From contig JAUXRI010000165.1 in NCBI GenBank assembly GCA_030681895.1, positions 1-47,738 on the forward strand: a stretch of 47,738 nt of DNA. Direction: 5' to 3'. Of this stretch, positions 1 to 9,391 are shown in pieces; the first letter of the stretch is position 1; each line of letters opens with the position of its first letter. The notes below the pieces were generated by a model. The model saw nothing but the letters and a program-made list of their open reading frames with translations, ran no database searches and had not been told where the DNA came from. Both the position numbers and the translations under genes were made by a program. This DNA comes from Myxococcales bacterium. Lineage in GTDB: Bacteria > Myxococcota > Myxococcia > Myxococcales > Myxococcaceae.

Positions 1-137
1 GGCGGCTCCGCGGGTGGGTCGGCTGGCGGCTCCGCGGGTGGTTCGGCTGGCGGCTCCGCGGGTGGTTCGGCTGGCGGCTCCGCGGGTGGTTCGGCTGGCG
101 GCTCCGCGGGTGGTTCGGCTGGCGGCTCCGCGGGTGG
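1..137 (+). repeat. 24-bp tandem repeat encoding GGSAGGSA
   Basis: Five complete 24-bp units (1-120) are followed by a partial sixth. Each encodes two Gly-Gly-Ser-Ala tetrapeptides. The units are identical apart from one base in the first copy (ggg for ggt), which indicates recent copy-number change. The array may continue upstream of the window. Confidence 0.95.
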
Positions 138-1329
138 CTCCACACCGCCGACGAACTCGCGGGTGGTCCAGAACAGTCGTTTCGTTGCGATTGCCGCGTT
201 CGAGACTTCCCCGGCGGCCGGATTGCCATCGATCGCGACGGTGCGAGAGCCGACGTCGACGGCCACGACGGTGCTCGAGGCCTGGGAGCCCGCGCTCGGC
301 CCCCCCCTCAGCACACGCGTCATGAACTGGGCGAGCGACATGCGCGCCGAGCACATCGCCAGCGACAGCCTCGGCGTCACCGTCATCGGTGGCCGCACCC
401 CCATGGGCCTCATGGCGCGGCAGGTCGACGCAGCCATCGCCTTCAACGCCGTGGGAGCCGATCGTCTGCTCGAAGCTCCGGGCCCCACCACCCGGCTCGT
501 TCGGTTGCGGGTGCTCGCCCCGACGAGTCGCAATCTGGTGAACCCGATCGTCGGTCTGGTCGACGGCACACTGCCCAACCAGGCCATCCTGCGCCGAGCC
601 TCGACGCCGCCGAGCCTCGGCGTTCTCTTCTCGAGTGCGATGACAGGAACCGCGAGGGCTGACGACGTCGTCGAACTCCCCGGATCGCAACTCGCCCTCT
701 CTGGGCGCTGCGAAAACGTCTGCACGCTTGGGGGCAGCATCAGCAACCCGGTTGCGGTCGGGCCGACGCATCGGCTTGGAGCGATTCCTTTCGACCCGAT
801 GGGAGCCGGGCTCCAGCCACCAACCTCGTTCGAGTCGATCGCCTTCTTCGGCGTGCCCACGTTCGATGGCAACGCTCCGACCCGTCTGGTGACTGACGGA
901 AACGCCTTCCTCTACACCGTCGGCCAGAAGCCCCTTGGAGTGCTGCACATCGAACGACGCTCGCGGTCGAACTTCGCGTTCACCACCTCCTTCACCTCCA
1001 CAGGCCAGCTCACGCTGGTCGACGCGATTCGCTCGCCTTTCGACGACACCGTGCTCGTGCTCGCGACTGTCAGTGGGCCCGGCGTCACGATCGCGAACCA
1101 ATCAATCGCCTATACGAACAACCCAGCCACGCAGGGCAACGTCGTGTTGCTGCGCATCGACGACGGCATGCAGCCCCTCACCGTGACGACGTGGGATCTG
1201 CCGGGAGATCAGCGCGCCGTGGGCTTCGCTCACTCGCTCAACGACGGAATCGTCCCAGAGCACCGAGTCGTCATCATCGGCAACCAGGGCAACGACGCCT
1301 TCATCTGGAGCGTGCTCCACCCGCCGTGA
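1..1329 (+). CDS. Secreted or surface protein with GGSA-repeat linker, 5' partial
   Basis: The frame is open from the first base, so the true start and any signal peptide lie outside the window. The visible protein begins with about 11 Gly-Gly-Ser-Ala units, then a short TPPTNS linker, then a domain of about 390 residues rich in Val, Thr, Gly and Asn that I do not recognise. Two cysteines close together (CENVCTLGG) suggest a disulfide and therefore export. Low-complexity Gly/Ser/Ala linkers behind a lipoprotein signal are common in myxobacterial secreted proteins; that this is one of them is inference. A run of eight C at 300-307 lies inside the coding region. The gene ends 3 bases before the stop of the convergent small membrane protein gene. 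Confidence 0.75.
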   Translation, partial: GGSAGGSAGGSAGGSAGGSAGGSAGGSAGGSAGGSAGGSAGGSAGGSTPPTNSRVVQNSRFVAIAAFETSPAAGLPSIATVREPTSTATTVLEAWEPALGPPLSTRVMNWASDMRAEHIASDSLGVTVIGGRTPMGLMARQVDAAIAFNAVGADRLLEAPGPTTRLVRLRVLAPTSRNLVNPIVGLVDGTLPNQAILRRASTPPSLGVLFSSAMTGTARADDVVELPGSQLALSGRCENVCTLGGSISNPVAVGPTHRLGAIPFDPMGAGLQPPTSFESIAFFGVPTFDGNAPTRLVTDGNAFLYTVGQKPLGVLHIERRSRSNFAFTTSFTSTGQLTLVDAIRSPFDDTVLVLATVSGPGVTIANQSIAYTNNPATQGNVVLLRIDDGMQPLTVTTWDLPGDQRAVGFAHSLNDGIVPEHRVVIIGNQGNDAFIWSVLHPP

Positions 1330-1332
1330 CGC

Positions 1333-1605
1333 TCACGGCATGCCGACGGTGAGCTCCGTCACCACGCAGAGCACCCCCACTGTCAGCACCGCCGAGAGGA
1401 CGATGCGAATGACGTCGAGCTGGTGGGCCAACCCAGCCATCGGCACGTTGAGAATGATGAGCACCAGCAGCCCGCCGAACTGCGCCAGCGCTCCGAGGAA
1501 CGAGACCCAGCGAACCAGCCTCGGCCACCACTGCCGGCCGACCGCGAGGAAGAAGGCCCACGCGCCCCACGCCGAACCAGCGAGCACCGAGGGCCAGACG
1601 TCCAC
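1333..1605 (-). CDS. Small inner-membrane protein, unknown
   Basis: A 90-residue protein starting at GTG. It is mostly hydrophobic, with probable membrane helices near residues 5-20, 33-53 and 63-85 separated by short Arg/Trp-rich turns. No family was recognised. It is the last gene of a minus-strand run (glycosyltransferase, sugar transferase, TPR protein, CreD-like protein, periplasmic protein, this gene), 36 bases after the preceding stop, so it is probably co-transcribed with envelope genes. The start is uncertain because no strong Shine-Dalgarno sequence is visible. Confidence 0.6.
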   Translation of the reverse strand: MDVWPSVLAGSAWGAWAFFLAVGRQWWPRLVRWVSFLGALAQFGGLLVLIILNVPMAGLAHQLDVIRIVLSAVLTVGVLCVVTELTVGMP

Positions 1606-1641
1606 GGCACGAGCATCGGCGCCTGCGCCGCGCGCGGCAAG

Positions 1642-2769
1642 TCAGCGGAAGTAGCTCTCGCGAATGTCGACGGAGTACCCCAGCGACACCACCGGCGCGC
1701 TCGCGGTGATCAGGTGCTGCGTGAAGAAGAGCGCCTTGCCGGGCACCTCGCCGCGCGCCTCGCCCTCGACGCCCATCTGCTCCATCGAGCCACCGCGACG
1801 GACCCAGGTGAACACCTTCGGCAGCACCGTCTCGGTCGTCCACCGCGACACCGGCCACGAGACCTGCGGCGACTCGAGCTCGAGCCGCCCCGAGAGGTGG
1901 AAGACGCCAAGATCCTGCGCCAGCGCCAGCTCGACGATCGCCTCGGCCGATCCCAATGACGCGGGCGCGACCTCGAGGATCAGCGCGCTCGCCTGCGCTT
2001 CGACCACGAGCGGTACGCCGTTGACCCGCGCACGGAGGACTCGTTGCCCGGCCGGCGCTTCGACCCTGAGCGTCCCGGGGCGATCGAGCTGCAACGTCAG
2101 CTTCACCTCGTGCGTCGCGCGGCCTTCGAGCGTCGTCACCCACCGGCTCGACGCGTCCTTCACGAGAGGATCCACCGGAGCCCGCTGCGTCACCTGCGCC
2201 TTCTGCGTCACCTCACCTCGAGAGGCCCACACCACCTGGTAGGCCCCTCGCTCGGGAAACACCACGTAGCCACCCCACTCCCGAACCACCGACGCGCCCG
2301 GCACCTCGAAGAGCCCATCGTCGACGTCGAGCTTGAGCGGCGTGGGCGGCGCCTGCGGTGTCGTCTCGAAGCGCGCGGTCGATCGGCGCCCGTCACGGCT
2401 CGCCCGCACCAGCAGCTTGAACGTCAGCCGATGTGCTCCGGGACCGTTGCAGATCGCGGTCACCGCGCCGTCGCGCAACACCACGACGGCTTCCACCATG
2501 TCGGGGAGCGACTCGACCACGGTGTCGGTCGTCACCTTCAGCAACGGCACCGACACCGCCGTGCCTGACACCACGCGGATGTTCGCCTCGACGTCGACCC
2601 AGAGCCCCACCTCACCCGGCCGCCCCGCCAACGAGAGGCTCGTGACGGCAGCGACCGACTTCGTGGCCTCGGCGCCCTTCGGCTCCAGCAGCCCGACCAG
2701 CTCGTTCAGCGGCACAGTCGCCGTCCCCGAAGGTGTCGCGGCCAGCACCGACAGCAGGAGCGCGTTCAT
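1642..2769 (-). CDS. Exported protein of unknown function, partner of CreD-like gene
   Basis: A 375-residue protein with a short hydrophobic N-terminus (MNALLLSVLAATPSG) compatible with a signal peptide. The rest is a long, beta-rich, Val/Thr/Leu-patterned sequence with no obvious catalytic motif. Its ATG overlaps the stop of the upstream CreD-like gene by 4 bases (ATGA at 2766-2769), implying translational coupling and a shared process at the envelope. I do not recognise a family; a periplasmic all-beta protein is the most that can be inferred. Confidence 0.7.
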   Translation of the reverse strand: MNALLLSVLAATPSGTATVPLNELVGLLEPKGAEATKSVAAVTSLSLAGRPGEVGLWVDVEANIRVVSGTAVSVPLLKVTTDTVVESLPDMVEAVVVLRDGAVTAICNGPGAHRLTFKLLVRASRDGRRSTARFETTPQAPPTPLKLDVDDGLFEVPGASVVREWGGYVVFPERGAYQVVWASRGEVTQKAQVTQRAPVDPLVKDASSRWVTTLEGRATHEVKLTLQLDRPGTLRVEAPAGQRVLRARVNGVPLVVEAQASALILEVAPASLGSAEAIVELALAQDLGVFHLSGRLELESPQVSWPVSRWTTETVLPKVFTWVRRGGSMEQMGVEGEARGEVPGKALFFTQHLITASAPVVSLGYSVDIRESYFR

Positions 2770-4058
2770 GACGTCACCCCCGCCGAGCGCGTCGCCGAGT
2801 CGTCCAACCAGCCCCGCACCGAGCGCCGCGTCGACAACGCCAGCGCGCCGATGAGGCCCACGAGCAACTCGACCGTGTAGATGAGCCCCGTGTAGCCCTG
2901 CGCGACCACCGCGAGCGTCGGCACCGCCATCGTCGCCACCCACAGCATCACGAACGTCTTCTTCGGCTCGTCGGGCATCAGCCGAGAGAGCCACAGCACG
3001 AACGCTGCACCGAGGCCGAGCACCGAGATGGGCCACGCCGCCTCGAACGTGAGGAACGCAGAGAGGTACGCGATCACCACGAAGGTGAAGCCGAACAACG
3101 TCGCGACGAGGGGCGTCTCGTAGAACGCGAGTGGGCGGCCGTGCTTCACGCCCAGCGCCATCAACATCGCCATCAGCGCCAGGAACGGAAACCAGGCGCG
3201 CCGGGCCATCGTCGCGATGATCACGTCCCACGTCTTGAGCGAGGGCAGTCGAACCCCGAGCGCGACGCCGGACTCGAGCGTCGAGAACGTCCAGTCGAGG
3301 CCGATGCCGTCACCCGACTGCGCGACCGACGAGGCCGAGAGCGCGCCCGCCGGGTAGTCGAAGTTGTCGCCACCGACGACGCCCACGTGCAGCTTGACGT
3401 CGTTCGCCGGCAGCGACGGGTCGAGCCGGTACAGGAACGAGTCGAGCCCGCGCGCGCGATATCGAATCGTGAACTGCCGCTCGGCCCCCTTGTCGATGCG
3501 CCCCGTCCACACCAGGCGATTGCGCTGATCACCCATCTCGAGCGGCGCGGGCTGGCCGTCGACGAGGAACTGCAGATCGCTCAGCAGCACCTGCGCCTTG
3601 TCCATCTCGATGGGGAAGACGAAGGCCACGTCGATGTCGTGCGGCCGGGTGTTCGCGACCGAGTAGTTGCCCGTGAAGTCGAAGTCGAAGCCCGAGAAGT
3701 AGCGCAGCCCCCGCTTGCGGTAGTTCATCGTCGCGTCGACGGTGACGTGCTGGCGCGACAGCGGCATCGCCTCGAGGGCGGTGAAGACCGTTCCGCTCGG
3801 CACTGCACGCACCGACGGCGCAGGCTGATCGACCGGCGCCCCCCACCGCTCCTCCACGCCAGCCGCGAGCTCGGAGTTCGCGAAGTCGTCGCGTGACTCG
3901 ACCTGCACCGAGATCACCATCGTCAAGCCGAGGACGATGACCAACCCTCCGAGGACTGGCAGAACTCTGGAGCGGCGTCGGGGCGGGCGTGGCGCGGCAG
4001 GCGGCGGCGGTGGTGGCGTGGGCTCGTTCATGCCGCCATCAACGTTGGTGACGGTCAC
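2766..4058 (-). CDS. CreD-like inner-membrane protein
   Basis: A 430-residue protein. A Pro-rich cytoplasmic N-terminus (six prolines in a row near residue 15) and an Arg cluster precede one membrane helix (about 33-52). A periplasmic domain of about 230 residues follows, with motifs such as YFSGFDFDFTGNY and RYRARGLDS. Five or more hydrophobic helices fill residues 290-410. One N-terminal helix, a large periplasmic domain and a C-terminal helix bundle, with total length near 450, match the CreD family of envelope proteins. The match is by architecture and short motifs only, so the name is tentative. A second start at MNEPTPPP (residue 10) is possible. Its stop overlaps the next gene's start. 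Confidence 0.6.
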   Translation of the reverse strand: MTVTNVDGGMNEPTPPPPPPAAPRPPRRRSRVLPVLGGLVIVLGLTMVISVQVESRDDFANSELAAGVEERWGAPVDQPAPSVRAVPSGTVFTALEAMPLSRQHVTVDATMNYRKRGLRYFSGFDFDFTGNYSVANTRPHDIDVAFVFPIEMDKAQVLLSDLQFLVDGQPAPLEMGDQRNRLVWTGRIDKGAERQFTIRYRARGLDSFLYRLDPSLPANDVKLHVGVVGGDNFDYPAGALSASSVAQSGDGIGLDWTFSTLESGVALGVRLPSLKTWDVIIATMARRAWFPFLALMAMLMALGVKHGRPLAFYETPLVATLFGFTFVVIAYLSAFLTFEAAWPISVLGLGAAFVLWLSRLMPDEPKKTFVMLWVATMAVPTLAVVAQGYTGLIYTVELLVGLIGALALSTRRSVRGWLDDSATRSAGVTS

Positions 4059-4118
4059 GCTGGCGCGCAGGCCCGGGGAAATCTCAGCGCAGTGTTGGTG
4101 CAGATCTCGTGCAGACGA

Positions 4119-4631
4119 TCAGCGGCCCGCGTCCCACGCGACGCCACCATCGGCGACCGCCAGCAACCGGGCGCGAAGCGCTTTGGCATCGGCGTTCGTG
4201 GGGTCGACCGTCAGCGCGTCATCGACGAACTTCACGGCCTCTCCGGCGGCGCCCTGCTCGGCCCACAACCGCGCGCGCGCCATCGGCCCCGTGACGTAGC
4301 GCTCGATGACCGGCGTCGTCAGCTTCCCGACCGACTTCGGCGAGATGCGGCGATCGAGGACGATCATCAGCTTCGCCTCCTCGAGCGTCAGGGCCTCGTA
4401 CTTCGACAGCAGGAACGAGTACTCGGCGAGATCCTTCAGGAGCGGCTTGCAGACCTTCGCTTCCTTCTTGAGGCCCCGCTGCCCCCACTCGCGCGCCGAC
4501 GGAATGTTGCCGGCGACGAAGTAGAGCCGCGCGGTCTCGATGGCGGTCGGCGCGAGGGCTTTGTCAGCGCTCCCGACACCAGGCATCGGCATGGGCTGCG
4601 ACAACACCACCATCAGGAGCGCGCTGATCAT
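4119..4631 (-). CDS. Small exported TPR-like protein
   Basis: A 170-residue protein. The chosen ATG at 4631 overlaps the TGA of the upstream sugar-transferase gene (TGATG), and it opens with a short hydrophobic stretch (MISALLMVVLSQ) that could be a weak signal sequence. The remainder is alpha-helical with TPR-like spacing, including AREWGQRGLKKEAKV, ARARLWAEQGAAGEAVKF and a final VDPTNADAKALRARLL, typical of a C-terminal TPR unit. It is probably an adaptor for envelope or polysaccharide export; that role rests on context only. Confidence 0.65.
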   Translation of the reverse strand: MISALLMVVLSQPMPMPGVGSADKALAPTAIETARLYFVAGNIPSAREWGQRGLKKEAKVCKPLLKDLAEYSFLLSKYEALTLEEAKLMIVLDRRISPKSVGKLTTPVIERYVTGPMARARLWAEQGAAGEAVKFVDDALTVDPTNADAKALRARLLAVADGGVAWDAGR

Positions 4632-6022
4632 CAGTAGGCGTTCTTCGAGAGGAACCCGCCAAAGGCGGTGCGCAGGAGGATCTTCAAGTCGAAGAGCAGC
4701 GACCAGTTCTCGATGTAATAGAGATCGTAGTCGATGCGCTCCTTGATGGAGGTGTTGCCGCGCAGGCCGTTGATCTGCGCCCACCCCGTCACCCCGGACT
4801 TCACCATGTGCCGCAGGTGGTAGCGGGGGATCTGCTTCTTGAACTCCTCGATGAAGACGGGCCGCTCGGGCCTCGGGCCGACCAGACTCATGTCGCCCAC
4901 GAGGACGTTGTAGAACTGCGGCAATTCATCGAGAGAGTACTTGCGCAGGAACGTACCGATGGACGTGCGACGGGGATCGTCGGCCCGCGCGAACTGGGCG
5001 CCCTCTTCTTCGGCGTCGGTCCGCATCGTGCGGAACTTGAGCATCTGGAACAGATGCCCATCCATGCCCATGCGCTCCTGCCGGAAGAAGATCGGGCCCT
5101 TGCTGGTGAGCCGCACGGCAAGCGCGAGCACCAACATCACCGGCGAGCCCACGATCATCAGCATCAGGGAGCACAGAACGTCGAACACGCGCTTCGCGAT
5201 CAAGTTCCAGCCCTCGAGCGGAGCGCCCTGCAGGCTGATGATCGGCAGCCCTCCGAACTCCTCGAGCCCACCGCGGAGCGTCACGTAGTTGAAGAGGTCG
5301 GGCACCATCTTCACGTCGACCGTGCGCAGGGCGAGCTGCTCCATCAACTCCTTGAGGAGCGGCTGATCCTCCAGCGGCAGCGCGAGGATCACCTGATCGA
5401 TGGGCTCGCGATCGAGCACCGCACCGAGTTCGAGCATCATGCCCAGCACCGGCTTGCCCTTGATGATCGTGCCCACCTTCTCTTCACGGCGGGTCAGCAG
5501 CCCTTTCACCGCGAACCCCAGCTCCTTGTGCTCGTCGATCGTCTCGACGACGCGCTGGCCAAGAGAGCCTGCGCCGACGACGAGAATGCGCTTCTCGTTG
5601 AACCCCCGCCGCCGCAGCTCGTTGAAGGCCGCGCGGAAGACGAGCCGTACCGTGCTGACACCGAAGAACGCGTAGACGGTGAAGAGCCCGATCGTCGCGC
5701 GCGAGTAGCGCTCGTAGAAGAAGAACGTGAGCGCGACGAGCAACGTGGTGGCGAGGATCGTCGATTTGAAGACCTCGAACACCTCGCTCATGTGACTGCG
5801 GGCGCGGTTCGTCGTGTAGAGGTTTGCCTGCCGGAACGTCAGCGGGAACACCACCAACACCACGGTGAGGATGACGAAGGTGTCTTCGAGCGGCGGCTGC
5901 GACTCGTACGCGAGCAGCCCCGAGAACCGCGTCAGGTACGCGAGGCCGAACGCCGCCGCCAGCGCGCCCATGTCGGCGAGCAACTTGATCGAGTTGTAGA
6001 AGCGCTGAAAGCGGGTGAACAC
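4631..6022 (-). CDS. Polyprenyl-phosphate hexose-1-phosphate transferase (WbaP/WcaJ type)
   Basis: The enzyme moves a sugar-1-phosphate from a nucleotide sugar to undecaprenyl phosphate, the first membrane step of exopolysaccharide or O-antigen synthesis. The protein is 463 residues from a GTG start (6022), about the normal size. Four to five N-terminal membrane helices are followed by a nucleotide-binding-like domain (ILVVGAGSLGQRV) and the catalytic bacterial sugar transferase domain with FDVLCSLMLM, KFRTMRTDAEEEG, DELPQF, LVGPRPE and GVTGWAQINGLRG. These motifs are diagnostic of the family. The sugar cannot be told from sequence. The neighbouring glycosyltransferases would extend the same lipid-linked chain. 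Confidence 0.92.
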   Translation of the reverse strand: MFTRFQRFYNSIKLLADMGALAAAFGLAYLTRFSGLLAYESQPPLEDTFVILTVVLVVFPLTFRQANLYTTNRARSHMSEVFEVFKSTILATTLLVALTFFFYERYSRATIGLFTVYAFFGVSTVRLVFRAAFNELRRRGFNEKRILVVGAGSLGQRVVETIDEHKELGFAVKGLLTRREEKVGTIIKGKPVLGMMLELGAVLDREPIDQVILALPLEDQPLLKELMEQLALRTVDVKMVPDLFNYVTLRGGLEEFGGLPIISLQGAPLEGWNLIAKRVFDVLCSLMLMIVGSPVMLVLALAVRLTSKGPIFFRQERMGMDGHLFQMLKFRTMRTDAEEEGAQFARADDPRRTSIGTFLRKYSLDELPQFYNVLVGDMSLVGPRPERPVFIEEFKKQIPRYHLRHMVKSGVTGWAQINGLRGNTSIKERIDYDLYYIENWSLLFDLKILLRTAFGGFLSKNAY

Positions 6023-6059
6023 GACGGGAAAAGCCTTAGCACAGCCCTGTGAACTCGCC

Positions 6060-7163
6060 TCAACCCCCCCTGCCCAGAGCCTCGACTTCCTTCTGAATTC
6101 CGGCCTGGAACGCCTGCTTCGTGAAGCGCTGTGCCTGCGCGCGCGCCGCCGCCGGGTCGAACGTCGCCTCGAACGTCTCGAACGCCACGAGCGCGCGGAG
6201 CAGCGAGTCGACCGTCTGCTCGTCGAAGAACAGGCCCGTGCGATCGGTGACCGTCTCGAGCGCGCCACCGCCTCGGTAGGCAATGACTGGCCGACCGCAG
6301 GCCTGGGCCTCCAGCGGCGTGATGCCGAAGTCTTCGAGGCCGGGAAAGATGAGCGCGCGCGCGTTCGTGTAGAGCGCTGGCAGCTCGGCGTCGGACACCT
6401 GCCCGAGCACCTTCACGTTCGGCGGGAGCGAGCGCAGCCACGCCTCGGACTGCCCCGACCCTCCAATCCACAACGGCCACCCGAGCTTCCGGAAGGCGTC
6501 GATCGCGAGATCGATGCGCTTGTACGGCGCGAGCGCTCCCAGACAGAGGAAGTAGCCACCCCCACCCGACGCGTCGACCGACGAAGCGGTGAAGCGCTCC
6601 AGCTCGACCGGTGGGTGCAACACCGTGGCGAAGCGCTGGTACCGCTCGGCGATCTGCGCAGCGACGTGCGCGCTGTTGGCGACGAACCGATCGACGCTCG
6701 CTGCCGTCGCCACGTCCCACGCCTGGAAGGCGGGCCGAAGCGCGCGGGCCGAGAGCCTGACCAGCGGAGACGCCTTGCCCGGCCCGAAGTAGTCGTCGAA
6801 CCGATCCCACATGTAGCGCAGCGGCGCATGCACGTAGCTCAGGTGCCGGGCTCCTTCCGGAATCCGCACACCCTTCGCGACGCAGTGACTCGACGAGATC
6901 ACGAGATCGACGGGCCCCAGCTCCAGTGAACGAATCGCCGCGGGCATCAGCGGCAGGAACTGACGATGCCGGCTGCGCGCGACGGGAAATCGATCGAGGA
7001 ACGACGAGACGATCGGGTGCTCCTCGAGGCTGGGCGGCATCGCGGCTGCGTCGTGGAAGAGCGTGTAGATCGGCGCTTGCGGGTACAGCTCGGCCAGCGC
7101 CGCCAGCACCTTCTCGCCGCCGCGCCACGTCACCAGCCAGTCGTGAACGAGGGCCACCCGCAC
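6060..7163 (-). CDS. Glycosyltransferase, GT4 family (GT-B fold)
   Basis: A 367-residue protein beginning at GTG (VRVALVHDWLV). Upstream residues in the same frame are not protein-like. The N-terminal Rossmann half contains the HDWL and RGGEKVL motifs common in this subgroup. The C-terminal half carries LCLGALAPYKRIDLAIDAF, VLGQVSDAELPALY and FPGLEDFGITPLEAQACGRPVIAY; the E-x7-E pattern there binds the donor nucleotide sugar. It adds one sugar during glycan assembly. It lies 37 bases upstream of the sugar-transferase gene on the same strand and diverges from another GT4 gene. Confidence 0.9.
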   Translation of the reverse strand: MRVALVHDWLVTWRGGEKVLAALAELYPQAPIYTLFHDAAAMPPSLEEHPIVSSFLDRFPVARSRHRQFLPLMPAAIRSLELGPVDLVISSSHCVAKGVRIPEGARHLSYVHAPLRYMWDRFDDYFGPGKASPLVRLSARALRPAFQAWDVATAASVDRFVANSAHVAAQIAERYQRFATVLHPPVELERFTASSVDASGGGGYFLCLGALAPYKRIDLAIDAFRKLGWPLWIGGSGQSEAWLRSLPPNVKVLGQVSDAELPALYTNARALIFPGLEDFGITPLEAQACGRPVIAYRGGGALETVTDRTGLFFDEQTVDSLLRALVAFETFEATFDPAAARAQAQRFTKQAFQAGIQKEVEALGRGG

Positions 7164-7235
7164 CGGGCAACCGATACCGCACCACCCCGCGAAAGTCGTC
7201 ACCCGGCTCGACCGCGCGGGTACAGTGGCCTGGTG

Positions 7236-8312
7236 GTGAAAGTCGTCATCGATCTGCGCATGGTGCGCGGTCCGCTTCATGGAATCGCTCGCTACGCGCT
7301 CGAGCTCGCGCGGCGCATTCCTCCCCTCGAGCCCGGGTGGCAGTTCGTCGGCCTCGTCGGCCCCGATGGCGTGCCCGACGATCTCGGTGACCTCGCCCCT
7401 CGCATTCCCCTGGTTCGCTGTTCAGCCGAGTTCCTCTCGCCGCTGGAGCAGCCCGCGCTGGCCGCCGCGCTCCTGAAACAACGGCCCGAGCTGTTCCACG
7501 CGACCTCGTTCTCGGTGCCGGCGCTGTGGTCGGGCCCGCTCGTCGCCACCATTCACGACGCCAACCACCTCGCGCTGAACGAGAGCCGCTCGCGCACCCG
7601 CACCGCCTACTACCAGCTCGTCGTCGGCCCTCGCGCGCGCAGGGCGAAGGCGCTCATCACGGTCTCTGAGTTCTCTCGCGGCGAAGTGTCGCGGCACCTC
7701 TCCATCGCGCCCGAGCGCCTGCAGGTGATCGCCAACGGCGTCGACTCGTCATTTCGCGTTCCGCCCGAGTCGGAGCTCGAGGACTTTCGCGCGCGGCGCG
7801 GCCTCCCTGCTCGGTACTTCGGCGCCATCGGCAGCATCAAGTCGCACAAGAACCTCGGGGTGCTGCAGTCGATCGCGGCGTCACTGCCAGCGCCGCTCGC
7901 GTTGTTGGCCGGGCGTGGCGCGCGGCGTGCCCTCGGGTTCGACGAGTCGATCATCGAGCTCTCTCCCCTGCCCGACGCCGATCTCGTGCGCTTCTATGCG
8001 GGCGCCGTCGGCGTGCTGGTGCCTTCGTACTACGAGGGCTTCGGCCTCCCTGCGCTCGAGGCGATGGCCTGTGGAGGCCCAGTCGTCGCGGCCGACGCCG
8101 GCGCACACCCCGAGGTTGTGGGCGCCGCGGGCCTCCTGGTGCCTGCGCACGATCCTCAAGCGTGGAAGACCGCGGCTCAGCGCCTGTTCCGCGACGATGA
8201 TCTGCGGGCTTCGCTCTCGTCGGCAGGCGTCGCGCGGGCCGCGCGCTTCTCGTGGGACGACTGCGCGCAGAAGACGTTGCAGGTCTACCGCCGCGCCCTC
8301 GGTATGAGCTGA
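7236..8312 (+). CDS. Glycosyltransferase, GT4 family
   Basis: About 358 residues. Two tandem GTG codons (7233, 7236) are possible starts; 7236 gives VKVVIDLRMV, the usual beginning for this group, followed by GIARYALELARR. Other motifs are TIHDANHL, VSEFSRGEV, NGVDSSF, GSIKSHKNL and the donor-binding VPSYYEGFGLPALEAMACGGPVV. The enzyme is a retaining transferase using a nucleotide sugar. It diverges from the other GT4 gene over 72 bases and probably serves the same glycan. Its 3' end overlaps the 3' end of lptG by 28 bases. Confidence 0.9.
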   Translation: MKVVIDLRMVRGPLHGIARYALELARRIPPLEPGWQFVGLVGPDGVPDDLGDLAPRIPLVRCSAEFLSPLEQPALAAALLKQRPELFHATSFSVPALWSGPLVATIHDANHLALNESRSRTRTAYYQLVVGPRARRAKALITVSEFSRGEVSRHLSIAPERLQVIANGVDSSFRVPPESELEDFRARRGLPARYFGAIGSIKSHKNLGVLQSIAASLPAPLALLAGRGARRALGFDESIIELSPLPDADLVRFYAGAVGVLVPSYYEGFGLPALEAMACGGPVVAADAGAHPEVVGAAGLLVPAHDPQAWKTAAQRLFRDDDLRASLSSAGVARAARFSWDDCAQKTLQVYRRALGMS

Positions 8313-9391
8313 CCTTCGCTGTACAACCACAAGCCGCTTCCCATCAGCACCAGGCCCACCACCGGCGCCCACGCGGCAAAGCCGGGAGACACGTGCTCGC
8401 CGAGCACCAGCGCCTTGCCCATCAACATGAAGGCGAACAACGCGAGCGAGACGAGGAGCCCCTCGATCAACGCCAGGGTGAGGTGGCCACGCCGTGATGG
8501 CCTGAGCGCGAGCGACATCGCAAGCAACGCCGCCGCTACGCCGGTGAGCGGGTAGGCGAAGCGGTTGTGCATCGCCAGCAGGAAGCGCTCGACCGGCAAC
8601 CCCACCTTCGCGCGAATCACCTGCTGGGTGCGCAGGTCGGCCAGCGGCATCTGCTCGGGGCGCCCCTGGCGGATCCGAAACGTCTGGGGATCGGAGCCGC
8701 CCAGCGTCACCTCGGTCTCGGCGAACCGCTCGAGCGTCGAAGTGCCGTCTGCTTCGAAGCGACGCTCCACGGCGTCGAACAGCGCCCACTGCTCGCCGCC
8801 CCGCGGCTCGATCGCGTCGGCGTCGATGCGCGCCGCCAGCTGAAAACCCTCGCGCAGCCGGTACACCGTCACGTCGCGCAGCCGGCCTTGCGCCTCGCTC
8901 TCGCCACGCACGTGCACGATGTCGCTGCCCACGCGGAACCACTGCTTTGGGAAGTAGAAGAACCCGTAGTCGCCCCAGCGGCCGAAGCGGTTCGCCATCA
9001 ACCCGTCGACCCGTTCACCCGAACGCGTCACCACCAGCTCGTCGAACGCCATCAACCCCATGGCCACGAGCGAGGCGCTCACCAGCACCGGCGCCACCAC
9101 CGTCCACCGAGAGGCCCCGAGCGCCTGCATCGCCGTCCACTCCGCGCGCTTGCGCAGCACCGAGATCGTCGCGCCGGCCGCCAGCAACATCGCCGCAGGC
9201 GAGAGCTGGTGCAGCGTCATCAGCGACTTGTGCCAGTAGAGCTCGGCGACATCGATCACGCGGTGGTTCAGGAAGACGCTCAGGCGATCGCCGAAGTCCG
9301 CGACCAGGAACACCAGCACCACGCCCAGCAAGGCCACCACGAACAGGCTCAGGTACAGCTTCGCGACGAACTTGAAGAGCGTCGGGCTCAC
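8285..9391 (-). CDS. lptG: LptG, LPS export permease subunit
   Basis: LptG with LptF forms the inner-membrane channel of the LptB2FG ABC transporter that extracts lipopolysaccharide and feeds it to the periplasmic bridge. The 368-residue protein has two or three N-terminal helices (LFKFVAKLYLSLFVVALLG), a central periplasmic jellyroll domain rich in Arg and charged strands, and three C-terminal helices, as expected. The motif ALGASRWTVVAPVL lies in the coupling-helix region. The GTG start at 9391 overlaps the lptF stop by 4 bases (GTGA). No LptB ATPase gene is present in the window. Confidence 0.88.
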   Translation of the reverse strand: MSPTLFKFVAKLYLSLFVVALLGVVLVFLVADFGDRLSVFLNHRVIDVAELYWHKSLMTLHQLSPAAMLLAAGATISVLRKRAEWTAMQALGASRWTVVAPVLVSASLVAMGLMAFDELVVTRSGERVDGLMANRFGRWGDYGFFYFPKQWFRVGSDIVHVRGESEAQGRLRDVTVYRLREGFQLAARIDADAIEPRGGEQWALFDAVERRFEADGTSTLERFAETEVTLGGSDPQTFRIRQGRPEQMPLADLRTQQVIRAKVGLPVERFLLAMHNRFAYPLTGVAAALLAMSLALRPSRRGHLTLALIEGLLVSLALFAFMLMGKALVLGEHVSPGFAAWAPVVGLVLMGSGLWLYSEGQLIPRARR

